NCBI RefSeq assembly: GCF_014649395.1
Contig: NZ_BMSY01000006.1
Coordinates: 248,001 to 312,000 of the forward strand
DNA: 64,000 nucleotides
Source of the DNA: Streptomyces aureoverticillatus
GTDB taxonomy: Bacteria; Actinomycetota; Actinomycetes; Streptomycetales; Streptomycetaceae
Direction of reading: 5' to 3'
Shown here: positions 24,418-32,705 of the stretch, piece after piece
How the letters are laid out: every line of letters begins with the position of its first letter
How positions within the stretch are numbered: the first letter of the stretch is position 1
Notes under the pieces: model-generated
The model's input: the letters and a program-made list of their open reading frames with translations, nothing else
What the model was told of the DNA's origin: nothing
Database searches by the model: none
Translations under genes and position numbers: made by a program

Positions 24418-26877
24418 GTGGGCGGGACGACGCTGGTGATGGGCGCCGGGCACGGCGAACGAGCGGTGGCGCAGCCCCCTGCGGCTGCCACGGCCCCCGG
24501 GGCCGCCGGAGACGCAGCCGGGGCGCAGGAGCCGCCACCGCCCCCCGAGGACGCGCAGACGCCCCCGCACGGGCTCAGCCCCGCCCGGGTCCGGATGGTC
24601 TTCGTCGCCCTGATGCTGGCCCTGCTGCTCGCCGCGCTCGAGCAGATGATCGTGGCCACCGCGCTGCCGAAGATCGTCGGCGAGCTGCACGGCCTGGACA
24701 GGATGTCCTGGGCGATCACCGCGTACCTGCTGACCTCCACCGTCGGCCTGCCCATCTACGGCAAGCTCGGTGATCTCTTCGGGCGCAAGGGCGTCTTCCA
24801 GTTCGCCATCGTCGTCTTCGTGATCGGCTCCGCGCTCGCCGGCTGGTCGCGCACCATGGACCAGCTCATCGCCTTCCGCGCCCTCCAGGGCGTCGGCGCG
24901 GGCGGCCTCCTGATCGGCGTCCAGGCGATCATCGCCGACATCGTGCCGCCCCGCGCGCGGGGCCGCTACATGGGCATGATCGGTGCTTCCTTCGGCCTCG
25001 CCTCCGTCGCGGGCCCGCTGCTCGGCGGCTTCTTCACCGACCATGTCTCCTGGCGCTGGTGCTTCTACTTCAACGTGCCGTTCGGCGTGGTCACCCTCCT
25101 CGTCGTCGCCCTCGTCCTGAAGCTCCCCAAGCCCGCCGCCCGCGGCCGGCTCGACGTGCTCGGCGCGCTGCTGCTCGTCGCCGCCTCCACCTGCCTGGTG
25201 CTCCTGACCAGTTGGGGCGGCACGGAGTACGCCTGGGGCTCACGCGTCATCCTGGGGCTCGCCGCCGGAGCGGCCGTGTCGACCCTGCTCTTCCTGCTCG
25301 CCGAGCGGTTCGCGGCAGAACCGATCATCCCGCTGCGCCTGTTCCGTGATTCGGTCTTCAACATCACGGGTCTAGTAGGGCTCGTCGTCGGCGTCGCCCT
25401 CTTCGGAGCGGCCAGTTACCTGCCGACCTTCCTGCAGATGGTCGACGGCGCGAGCGCCACGGAATCCGGACTGCTGATGCTCCCGATGATGGGCGGAGTC
25501 GTAGGCGCCTCGATCATCGCGGGGCAACTCATCAGCCACACCGGGCGCTACCGGATCTATCCGATCCTCGGCGGCGCCCTCTCCGTAGCGGGCATGTATC
25601 TGCTCTCCCGGCTGGAGGCGGACACACCCCGGCTGCACTACAGCGTCTGGATGGCCCTCCTCGGCGCCGGCGTCGGCCTGGTCATGCCGGTGCTGATCCT
25701 CGCCGTGCAGAACGCCGCGCCGCCCGCCGACCTCGGCACCGCGACCAGCGCCAACAACTTCTTCCGGCAGATCGGCGGCAGCGTCGGCGCGGCGGTCTTC
25801 GGCACGCTCTTCGCCGACCGCCTCACCGACGCGCTCGCCGACGGCCTGCCCGCGGGGGCCGACCTGCCGGACGCCGAATCGATCACCCCCCAGCTCGTCC
25901 ACGCGATGCCCGCCCCGCTGCGCGAGGGCTACATCCAGGCGTACGCCGACGCGATGCCGCGGATCTTCCTCTATCTGGTCCCGGTGCTCGCCCTCGGCCT
26001 GCTGCTCGCCTTCTTCCTCAAGGAGACCCCCCTCTTGTCCAGCGCCGTGTCCTCGAAGACCCCGCACGCCCCCCTCGCCGAGCAGGCCGCCGTCCCGGGG
26101 GCGCGCACTCCGTACGCCGCCGGTGTGCCCGTCTGCGGCACCGTGCAGCACCCGGACGGCACCGTGGTGCCCCGCGCCGCCCTGACCCTCATCGACGTCG
26201 CGGGCCAGCAGATCGGGCGCGGTGCGAGCGGCGACGACGGACGGTACGCGCTCGGCACGCCCGGTGCCGGATCGTTCGTTCTGATCGCCGCGGCGGGCGG
26301 CCACCAGCCGCAGGCCGTCACCGTCACCGTCGGCGAGCGCCCCGTGGAGCTCGACGTGGTCCTCGGCGGCGCGGGCCGGCTCGCCGGCAGCGTGCTCACC
26401 GCCGACGGCGCGCCCGTCCGGGACGCGGCCGTGACCCTCACCGACGTACGCGGCGAGGTCGTCGCCTCCACCCGCAGCGGCCGCGAGGGCGGCTACGTCA
26501 TCACCGAGCTGGTGGCGGGCGAGTACACGCTCGCCGCCAGCGCGCCCGCGTTCCGGCCCGCCGCCCTGCCCGTCAGCGTGCAGGCGGCCAGGGAGACCCG
26601 CCAGGACATCGAGCTCGCCGGGGGAGCGGTGCTGCGCGGCACCGTGCGAGCCGGCGGCGGGCGGCCCGTGGAGGACGCGCGCGTCACCCTGCTCGACGCC
26701 GCGGGCAACGTCGTCGACACTCTGACCACGGGCGCCGACGGCACCTTCCGGTTCGTCGACCTCTCCTCCGGCGAGTACACGGTGATCGCGGCCGGCTACC
26801 CGCCGGTCGCCACGGTGCTGCAAGTCGCGGGCGGCGGGCGGACGGAGCGGGATCTGCAACTGGGCCACGAAGACTGA
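24418..26877 (+). CDS. DHA2-type MFS efflux transporter with three C-terminal CarboxypepD_reg-like repeats
   Basis: An 819-residue protein. Residues ~1-60 are Pro/Ala-rich; ~60-550 form a 14-helix DHA2 drug:H+ antiporter with motif A YGKLGDLFGRKGVFQF, motif C GASFGLASVAGPLLGG and ITAYLLTSTVGLPIY. The C-terminal ~250 residues hold three repeats of ~80 residues, each a GTV/GSV-x-DG-x-PV-x-A-x-VTL-x-D pattern ending GEYTL/GSFVL, as in carboxypeptidase-regulatory or transthyretin-like domains. The GTG at 24418 follows GGGGAGCAG; an ATG seven codons later is possible. It probably exports a toxic compound; the role of the tail is unknown. Confidence 0.88.
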   Translation: MGGTTLVMGAGHGERAVAQPPAAATAPGAAGDAAGAQEPPPPPEDAQTPPHGLSPARVRMVFVALMLALLLAALEQMIVATALPKIVGELHGLDRMSWAITAYLLTSTVGLPIYGKLGDLFGRKGVFQFAIVVFVIGSALAGWSRTMDQLIAFRALQGVGAGGLLIGVQAIIADIVPPRARGRYMGMIGASFGLASVAGPLLGGFFTDHVSWRWCFYFNVPFGVVTLLVVALVLKLPKPAARGRLDVLGALLLVAASTCLVLLTSWGGTEYAWGSRVILGLAAGAAVSTLLFLLAERFAAEPIIPLRLFRDSVFNITGLVGLVVGVALFGAASYLPTFLQMVDGASATESGLLMLPMMGGVVGASIIAGQLISHTGRYRIYPILGGALSVAGMYLLSRLEADTPRLHYSVWMALLGAGVGLVMPVLILAVQNAAPPADLGTATSANNFFRQIGGSVGAAVFGTLFADRLTDALADGLPAGADLPDAESITPQLVHAMPAPLREGYIQAYADAMPRIFLYLVPVLALGLLLAFFLKETPLLSSAVSSKTPHAPLAEQAAVPGARTPYAAGVPVCGTVQHPDGTVVPRAALTLIDVAGQQIGRGASGDDGRYALGTPGAGSFVLIAAAGGHQPQAVTVTVGERPVELDVVLGGAGRLAGSVLTADGAPVRDAAVTLTDVRGEVVASTRSGREGGYVITELVAGEYTLAASAPAFRPAALPVSVQAARETRQDIELAGGAVLRGTVRAGGGRPVEDARVTLLDAAGNVVDTLTTGADGTFRFVDLSSGEYTVIAAGYPPVATVLQVAGGGRTERDLQLGHED

Positions 26878-27100
26878 AGCTGCCTGTGCGTGCCTGAACC
26901 TGCCTGAATCCGCTGCACCTCCTTGAACCTGCCCGATCCGCCTGAACCCGCCCCGGGAGCCCCGCAGGTGTCCCGGATCCGCTCCGGAGCCGCCCCCCGT
27001 CGGGCCGAATTCCGGGATAGCGCCGCACGGCAACCCGTGGCGGTCGTACGGTGGTTGGGGCGGTGCAGATCTTGCCGTGCCATGGGAAGGAGCCGAGGCC

Positions 27101-29554
27101 ATGGAGCGTGGGATCCCGGACGGCGAGCCGGTGACGCACGGCGGTGTGTCCGGCCGCGTGCCTCTTGCCGTGGTCGTCGTCGACGCCGACGGCCTGGTCT
27201 CCCACTGGAGCACCGGCGCGCGGCGCCTGTTCGGGCACACCAAGGAGGAGGCCGTGGGCCGCCCGGCGGGCGACCTGCTGCCCGTCTCCGGAGCCCTCCC
27301 GCAGGACGCCGGGGCCTTCGGGGAGTACGACGTGCTCGGCCCCGACCTCGGCAGCTCCCTGGGCGGCCGCATCTCCTACCCCGCGGCGGGCCGCGCCCGC
27401 CTGACCGCCCCGGCGCACGCGCCTGAGCGCGTCGACGTCCTGTGGTGGGCCTACCCGCTCGTCGGGCCAGGACCGGAACGGCTGCTCGTGCTCGCCGCCG
27501 ACGCCGCGCGTCTCGCCGCCACGGGCGACCCGGACGGCGATCGTGTGGACTACGTGGAGCGCATAGCGCCCGGGTTCGCGCTGCACACGGACTTCCCCGG
27601 GGCGGACGAGCTCGCCGGCCGGCTCCCGGAGATCCTGCCGAGCATGAGCGTAGGCGAGAGCGCCCGCATCGTCGCGCAGGTCCTCGAACTGGGCTATCCG
27701 GTCCTGGAGTTCAGCCAGCACGACCGCGTGCCCGTCACACCCGACTGGGGCGTGCCGCGCCGCGCCGAGCGCCAGGCCCGCAGGCGGCGCGCCGAGGCGG
27801 CGGCCGCCGCCGGGCTCACCCCCGCGCCCGGAGCCCCGGAGGACGACGCCGAGGACCTCGAGTACGCGGCGGTGCGCGAACGCCTGGAGTTCCTCAACGA
27901 AGTGAGCGGGCGCATCGGGTCCTCGCTCGACCTGTCCCGGACCATCCAGGAGGTCAGCAGGGCCGTCGTGCCGCGCTTCACGGACGTCGCGGGCACCTAC
28001 CTGCGCGAACAGGTCGTCGCGGGCGAGGGCTTCCCCGAGGGCGTGCCCGACGAGACCACGCTCTGGCACCGCGTCGCCGTGGAGCACACGGACGAGCCGG
28101 GCCGCTGGGACGACGTCGTGCCCGTCGGCGAGTCCATGCCGTTCCCGGCGCACACCCCGTTCTTCCAGTGCATGACGTCGGGCGAGCCCGTCCTCGTACC
28201 GCGCATCACGGAGGAGATGGGCAACGCCATCGCCTCACAGTTCGAGAAGCGCGACATCCGGCCGCTGATCAACCACCGCTCGATGCTGGTCGTGCCCCTG
28301 AAGGCACGCAATGTCGTCCTCGGCTTCATGATCCTGCTGCGCCACCGGGAGCGGCCCGTCTTCAACGACATGGACCGCGTCACGGGCGCCGAACTGGCCG
28401 CCCGCGCGGGTCTCGTCCTGGACAACGCCCGCATGTACACGTACCAGGAGTCGGTCGCCGACACCCTCCAGGACAGCATGCTGCCGCACATCCAGCCCCG
28501 CATGTCCGGCTGCGACATCGCGACCCGCTATCTGCCGGGCACCCTGCTCGGCCGGGTCGGCGGTGACTGGTTCGACTCGGTGAAACTGCCCGGCGCGCGC
28601 ACCGCGCTGGTGGTCGGCGACGTCATGGGGCACGGCCTGAACTCGGCCGCGATGATGGGCCAGTTGCGCACGGCCGTGCAGACCATGGCCGCCCTCGACC
28701 TGCCGCCCGCCCAGCTCCTGCGCAACCTCGACGACCTCGCGCAGCGGCTCGGCGAGCACTATCTGGCGACCTGTCTGTACGCGGTGTACGACCCGATCGC
28801 CGGTGAACTCCACCTGGCCAACGCGGGCCACATCCCGCCGGTCCTGGTGCGTGCCCTGGACGGCCGCAGCGAACTGCTCGACCTGCCCACCGGGGCGCCC
28901 ATAGGGGTCGGTGGCGTGCCGTTCGAGTCGGTGCGGGTGCGGGTCGCGCCCGGCGACCGCCTGCTGATGTGCACCGACGGCCTGGTCGAGGTGCGCGGCG
29001 AGGACATCGGCGTGGGCCTCGCGACCCTCGTCGAGTCGGCGGCCCACCCCGCCGCCTCCATGGACGACGCCTGCGACACGATCATCCGCGCCCTCGCCGC
29101 GACCTTCTCGGAGGCGGGCCGCGGCGGCCGCAAGGACGACGTCGCCCTGCTGATGGCCCGGCTGAACGGCGTGCCCTCCGCGGACGTCGGCCACTGGCGG
29201 CTCGCGCCGGACCCCAGCGAGGTCAGCAGGGCCCGCGACCTGGTCCGGTCCCGGCTGCGCGACTGGGGCCTGGACGCCGTCACGGACAGCGCCGTGCTGC
29301 TGGTCAGCGAGCTCGTCACCAACGCCGTACGACACGCGCGCGGCGGCCGCATCGGGCTGCGCCTGGTCCGCTCCGGGCGGCTGCTGTGCGAGGTCGAGGA
29401 CGACGACGCGACGCTGCCGACGCTGCTCAGCGCGGGAGCGGGCGACGAGTTCGGGCGCGGCCTGCGCATCGTCACCGGCCTCGCCGCGGAGTGGGGCACC
29501 AGCCGCACGAGCGCGGGCAAGACCGTGTGGTTCGAGCTGTCCCTGCCCCGGTAG
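27101..29554 (+). CDS. PAS-GAF-SpoIIE (PP2C) phosphatase with C-terminal ATPase domain
   Basis: An 817-residue sensor phosphatase, probably cytosolic. In order: PAS (~15-90, VVVVDADGLVSHWSTGARRLFGHTKEEAVGR), a linker region, GAF (~260-440, with LINHRSMLVVPLKARNVVLGF), SpoIIE-type PP2C phosphatase (~455-665; GRVGGDWFDSV, VGDVMGHGLNSAAMM, LMCTDGLVEVRGEDI, GRKDDVALL) and a GHKL anti-sigma-factor-like ATPase (~690-815, SELVTNAVRHARGG). Such proteins control sigma factors by acting on anti-sigma antagonists. GGGAAGGAG precedes the ATG at 27101. Target unknown. Confidence 0.9.
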   Translation: MERGIPDGEPVTHGGVSGRVPLAVVVVDADGLVSHWSTGARRLFGHTKEEAVGRPAGDLLPVSGALPQDAGAFGEYDVLGPDLGSSLGGRISYPAAGRARLTAPAHAPERVDVLWWAYPLVGPGPERLLVLAADAARLAATGDPDGDRVDYVERIAPGFALHTDFPGADELAGRLPEILPSMSVGESARIVAQVLELGYPVLEFSQHDRVPVTPDWGVPRRAERQARRRRAEAAAAAGLTPAPGAPEDDAEDLEYAAVRERLEFLNEVSGRIGSSLDLSRTIQEVSRAVVPRFTDVAGTYLREQVVAGEGFPEGVPDETTLWHRVAVEHTDEPGRWDDVVPVGESMPFPAHTPFFQCMTSGEPVLVPRITEEMGNAIASQFEKRDIRPLINHRSMLVVPLKARNVVLGFMILLRHRERPVFNDMDRVTGAELAARAGLVLDNARMYTYQESVADTLQDSMLPHIQPRMSGCDIATRYLPGTLLGRVGGDWFDSVKLPGARTALVVGDVMGHGLNSAAMMGQLRTAVQTMAALDLPPAQLLRNLDDLAQRLGEHYLATCLYAVYDPIAGELHLANAGHIPPVLVRALDGRSELLDLPTGAPIGVGGVPFESVRVRVAPGDRLLMCTDGLVEVRGEDIGVGLATLVESAAHPAASMDDACDTIIRALAATFSEAGRGGRKDDVALLMARLNGVPSADVGHWRLAPDPSEVSRARDLVRSRLRDWGLDAVTDSAVLLVSELVTNAVRHARGGRIGLRLVRSGRLLCEVEDDDATLPTLLSAGAGDEFGRGLRIVTGLAAEWGTSRTSAGKTVWFELSLPR

Positions 29555-29726
29555 GCGCGCGCCACCGCCCGGGCGCCCACAGGAAGAACTCGGGCGCACG
29601 CCGGGGGAACACGTATCGAAAGCGCCGTGAAGGTGCGCGCGTGTGGCTTGTCGAGCGCTTCCGTGAGCGATAGACCGATCTTGTCGTCGGCTTCGGCGGC
29701 GCCGGTCGCACCCTGGGGAGCATGGC

Positions 29727-30452
29727 ATGGGCGTCACTAGTCGGTACCAGGAGGCCTGGGAGGGCTTCTGGAGCGAGGCACCGCGGGAGACGGGTGCCGT
29801 GTTCTGGGACGCCGAGCCCGCCCTCACCGCGGGCCTCCATCTGGCCCTGTTCGAGCCGCACTTGACCGCGCCCGGCCTGGCCCTGGTGGACCTCGGCTGC
29901 GGCAACGGCACCCAGACCCGCTTCCTCGCCGACCGCTTCCCGCGCGTCCTCGGCGTCGACGTGTCGGCCGCCGCCCTCGCCCACGCCCGGGACGCGGACC
30001 CGGCGGGCCAGGCCGAGTTCCGGCAGCTCGACGCGGCCGAGAAGAGCGAGGCCGAGCAACTCCACGCGGAACTCGGCGACGTGAACGTGTACATGCGCGG
30101 CGTGCTGCACCAGAGCGAGGCCGAGGACCGGCAGCCGCTCCTCGACTCCATCGCGACACTGCTCGGCGAGCGCGGGCGTGCCTTCGTCGTCGAGCCGGCC
30201 GAGGCGGCCGGGACGGTCCTGCGCGACCTGGCCCAGGACGCCGGCGGGCCGCCGCCCAAGCTGGCCCCCGTCTTCGCGCACGGCATCGCGCCGGGCGAGG
30301 TGGCCGACGCCGCGGTGCCGGAATTCGTCCGCTCGGCGGGCCTGACCGTGCTGGCGAGCGGCTCGCTCCCGCTGGCCACGACCGAGTACACCGCCGACGG
30401 CACCCGCATCGAACTCCCGTCGAACTGGCTGGTCGTGGGGCGTCCCGAGTGA
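29727..30452 (+). CDS. Class I SAM-dependent methyltransferase
   Basis: A 241-residue methyltransferase with SAM motif I VDLGCGNGTQTRFLA and the acidic motif II VLGVDVSAAALAHA, followed by YMRGVLHQSEAEDRQPLLDSIATLLGERGRAFVVEPAE (post-I/III region). No substrate-specific features are clear. GGGGAG lies just before the start. It stands alone between the phosphatase gene and the peptidase operon. Confidence 0.82.
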   Translation: MGVTSRYQEAWEGFWSEAPRETGAVFWDAEPALTAGLHLALFEPHLTAPGLALVDLGCGNGTQTRFLADRFPRVLGVDVSAAALAHARDADPAGQAEFRQLDAAEKSEAEQLHAELGDVNVYMRGVLHQSEAEDRQPLLDSIATLLGERGRAFVVEPAEAAGTVLRDLAQDAGGPPPKLAPVFAHGIAPGEVADAAVPEFVRSAGLTVLASGSLPLATTEYTADGTRIELPSNWLVVGRPE

Positions 30453-30528
30453 CGCTACTGGTCTAGGCCAGTGAGAGTTATCCACAGGCCTGGCACGGGG
30501 TCGGCGCGTACGCGTACGGTTTCGAGGC

Positions 30529-31362
30529 ATGAAGATCCTCATCAGCGCCGACATGGAAGGCGCCACGGGCGTGACCTGGCCCGCCGATGTGCTGCCGGGC
30601 ACGCCGCAGTGGGAGCGCTGCCGGGCGATGTTCACCTCGGACGTGAACGCGGCCGTGCTCGGCTTCTTCGACGGCGGGGCCGACGAGGTGCTCATCAACG
30701 AGGCGCACTGGTCGATGCGCAATCTGCTCCTCGAACAGCTCGACGAGCGGGCGGAGATGCTCACCGGCAGGCACAAGTCCCTGTCCATGATCGAAGGCGT
30801 CCAGCACGGTGACGTGGACGGCATCGCCTTCGTCGGATATCACGCGGGCGCGGGCATGGAAGGCGTCCTCGCGCACACCTATCTGGCCAACCAGATCACC
30901 GGCGTGTGGGTCGACGGCGTCCGCGCCAGCGAGGGCCTGCTGAACGCCCACGTCGTCGCGGAGTACGGCGTCCCGGTGGTCCTCGTCACCGGCGACGACC
31001 TGGCCTGTGAGGACGCCCTCGGCTATGCCCCGGGCGCGCTGAAGGTGGCCGTCAAGGACCATGTGTCGCGGTACGCGGCGGTGTGCCGCACACCGGCCCG
31101 CACCGCGGCCGACATCCGGGCCGCCGCCAAGGACGCCGCGGCCCTCGCCGTCCGGCACGAGCCGGTGGCCGGCGGCCCGTTCACCGTGGAGGTCGAGTTC
31201 GACGCGGAACATCTGTCCATGGCCGTGACGGTTGTTCCCGGAGTGCGGCGCGTCGCGGAGCGGAAGGTCGCCTACACGAGCGACACCATGTACGAAGGCA
31301 TCCGCACGTTCAAGGCGGTCACCACGATCGCCGACGCCGCTGTCGAGGAGCAGTATGGCTGA
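30529..31362 (+). CDS. M55-family D-aminopeptidase (DppA-like)
   Basis: A 277-residue zinc peptidase related to Bacillus DppA. The N-terminal metal motif SADMEG (Asp8, Glu10) is intact. The family's usual DSHGPM region reads NEAHWSMRNLL, and GYHAGAG and ASEG follow as expected. DppA cleaves D-Ala-D-Ala-type peptides. A -10-like TACGGT lies 8 bp before the ATG and no strong ribosome site is seen. First gene of a peptidase operon; its end overlaps the next start by 8 bases. Confidence 0.85.
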   Translation: MKILISADMEGATGVTWPADVLPGTPQWERCRAMFTSDVNAAVLGFFDGGADEVLINEAHWSMRNLLLEQLDERAEMLTGRHKSLSMIEGVQHGDVDGIAFVGYHAGAGMEGVLAHTYLANQITGVWVDGVRASEGLLNAHVVAEYGVPVVLVTGDDLACEDALGYAPGALKVAVKDHVSRYAAVCRTPARTAADIRAAAKDAAALAVRHEPVAGGPFTVEVEFDAEHLSMAVTVVPGVRRVAERKVAYTSDTMYEGIRTFKAVTTIADAAVEEQYG

Positions 31363-32680
31363 CCAGGTCGACCCCCAAGCACTGGACGAGGTCGTCCGGT
31401 TCACCTCCGAACTCATCCGCATCGACACCACCAACCGCGGCGACGACGACTGCCGCGAACGCCCCGCCGCCGAGTACGCAGCCGAGCAGCTCGCCGGCGC
31501 CGGCCTGGAGCCCACCCTCCTGGAGCGCAGCCCGGGCCGCACCAACGTCGTCGCCCGCATCGAGGGCACCGATCCCGGCGCGGAGGCCCTGCTGGTCCAC
31601 GGCCACCTGGACGTCGTCCCCGCCGAGGCCGCCGACTGGCAGGTGCATCCCTTCTCCGGCGAGATCCGCGACGGCGTCGTGTGGGGGCGCGGCGCCATCG
31701 ACATGAAGAACATGGACGCGATGATCCTCGCGGTCGTCCGGAACTGGCGGCGGGCGGGCGTGCGGCCCCGTCGGGACATCGTGATCGCCTTCACCGCCGA
31801 CGAGGAGGCCAGCGCCCTGGACGGCTCCGGGTTCCTCGCCGACCGGCACGCGGCGCTGTTCGAGGGCTGCACGGAAGGCATCAGCGAGTCCGGCGCGTTC
31901 ACGTTCCACGACGGCCGGGGCAACCAGCTCTACCCGATCGCGGCGGGCGAGCGCGGCACCGGCTGGCTCAAGCTCACCGCGCGCGGCACGGCGGGCCACG
32001 GCTCCAAGGTGAACCGCGACAACGCGGTCAGCAGGCTCGCCGCGGCCGTCACCCGCATCGGGGAGCACCACTGGCCGGTGCGGCTCACCCCCACGGTGCG
32101 GGCGGCCCTGGTCGAACTCGCCGAGCTGTACGGCCTGGAGGCCGACCCGGACGCGCCGGGCTTCGACGTCGACGCCTTCATGGAGAAGCTCGGCCCCACC
32201 GCCGCCCTGGTCGAGCCCACGGTCCGCAACAGCGCCAACCCGACCATGCTCCAGTCCGGGTACAAGGTCAATGTGATCCCGGGCGAGGCCACGGCCTATG
32301 TGGACGGCAGATATCTGCCCGGCGGCGAGGAAGAGTTCCGCACCACCCTTGACCGGCTCACCGGACCGGACGTCGACTGGGAGTTCCACCACCGGGAGGT
32401 GGCGCTGCAGGCGCCGGTGGACACGCCCACGTTCGCCGCGATGCGGGCGGCCGTCCAGGAGTTCGCGCCGGAGGGCCGCGTCGTCCCGTACTGCATGTCG
32501 GGAGGCACGGACGCCAAGCAGTTCTCGAGGCTGGGCATCCGCGGCTACGGCTTCTCGCCGCTGCGGACGCCCGAGGGCTTCGACTACCAGGCCCTCTTCC
32601 ACGGAGTGGACGAGCGGGTGCCGGTCGAGGCGCTGCACTTCGGCACCCGGGTGCTCGACCGCTTTCTGCGCACGGCCTGA
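31355..32680 (+). CDS. M20-family metallopeptidase
   Basis: A 441-residue dizinc peptidase/deacylase. Metal and catalytic motifs are LVHGHLDVVPA (His, catalytic Asp), GRGAIDMKNMD (bridging Asp), FTADEEAS (catalytic Glu) and LFHGVDERVPVEAL (C-terminal His). The dimerisation domain (~190-315) starts LTARGTAGHGSKVNRDNAVSR. The ATG at 31355 follows GAGGAG and lies inside the end of the M55 gene. Family members act on dipeptides, N-acyl amino acids or D-amino-acid peptides; substrate here is unknown. Confidence 0.9.
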   Translation: MADQVDPQALDEVVRFTSELIRIDTTNRGDDDCRERPAAEYAAEQLAGAGLEPTLLERSPGRTNVVARIEGTDPGAEALLVHGHLDVVPAEAADWQVHPFSGEIRDGVVWGRGAIDMKNMDAMILAVVRNWRRAGVRPRRDIVIAFTADEEASALDGSGFLADRHAALFEGCTEGISESGAFTFHDGRGNQLYPIAAGERGTGWLKLTARGTAGHGSKVNRDNAVSRLAAAVTRIGEHHWPVRLTPTVRAALVELAELYGLEADPDAPGFDVDAFMEKLGPTAALVEPTVRNSANPTMLQSGYKVNVIPGEATAYVDGRYLPGGEEEFRTTLDRLTGPDVDWEFHHREVALQAPVDTPTFAAMRAAVQEFAPEGRVVPYCMSGGTDAKQFSRLGIRGYGFSPLRTPEGFDYQALFHGVDERVPVEALHFGTRVLDRFLRTA

Positions 32681-32705
32681 CCGACCTTTGGGGGAGATGA
32701 ACGAC

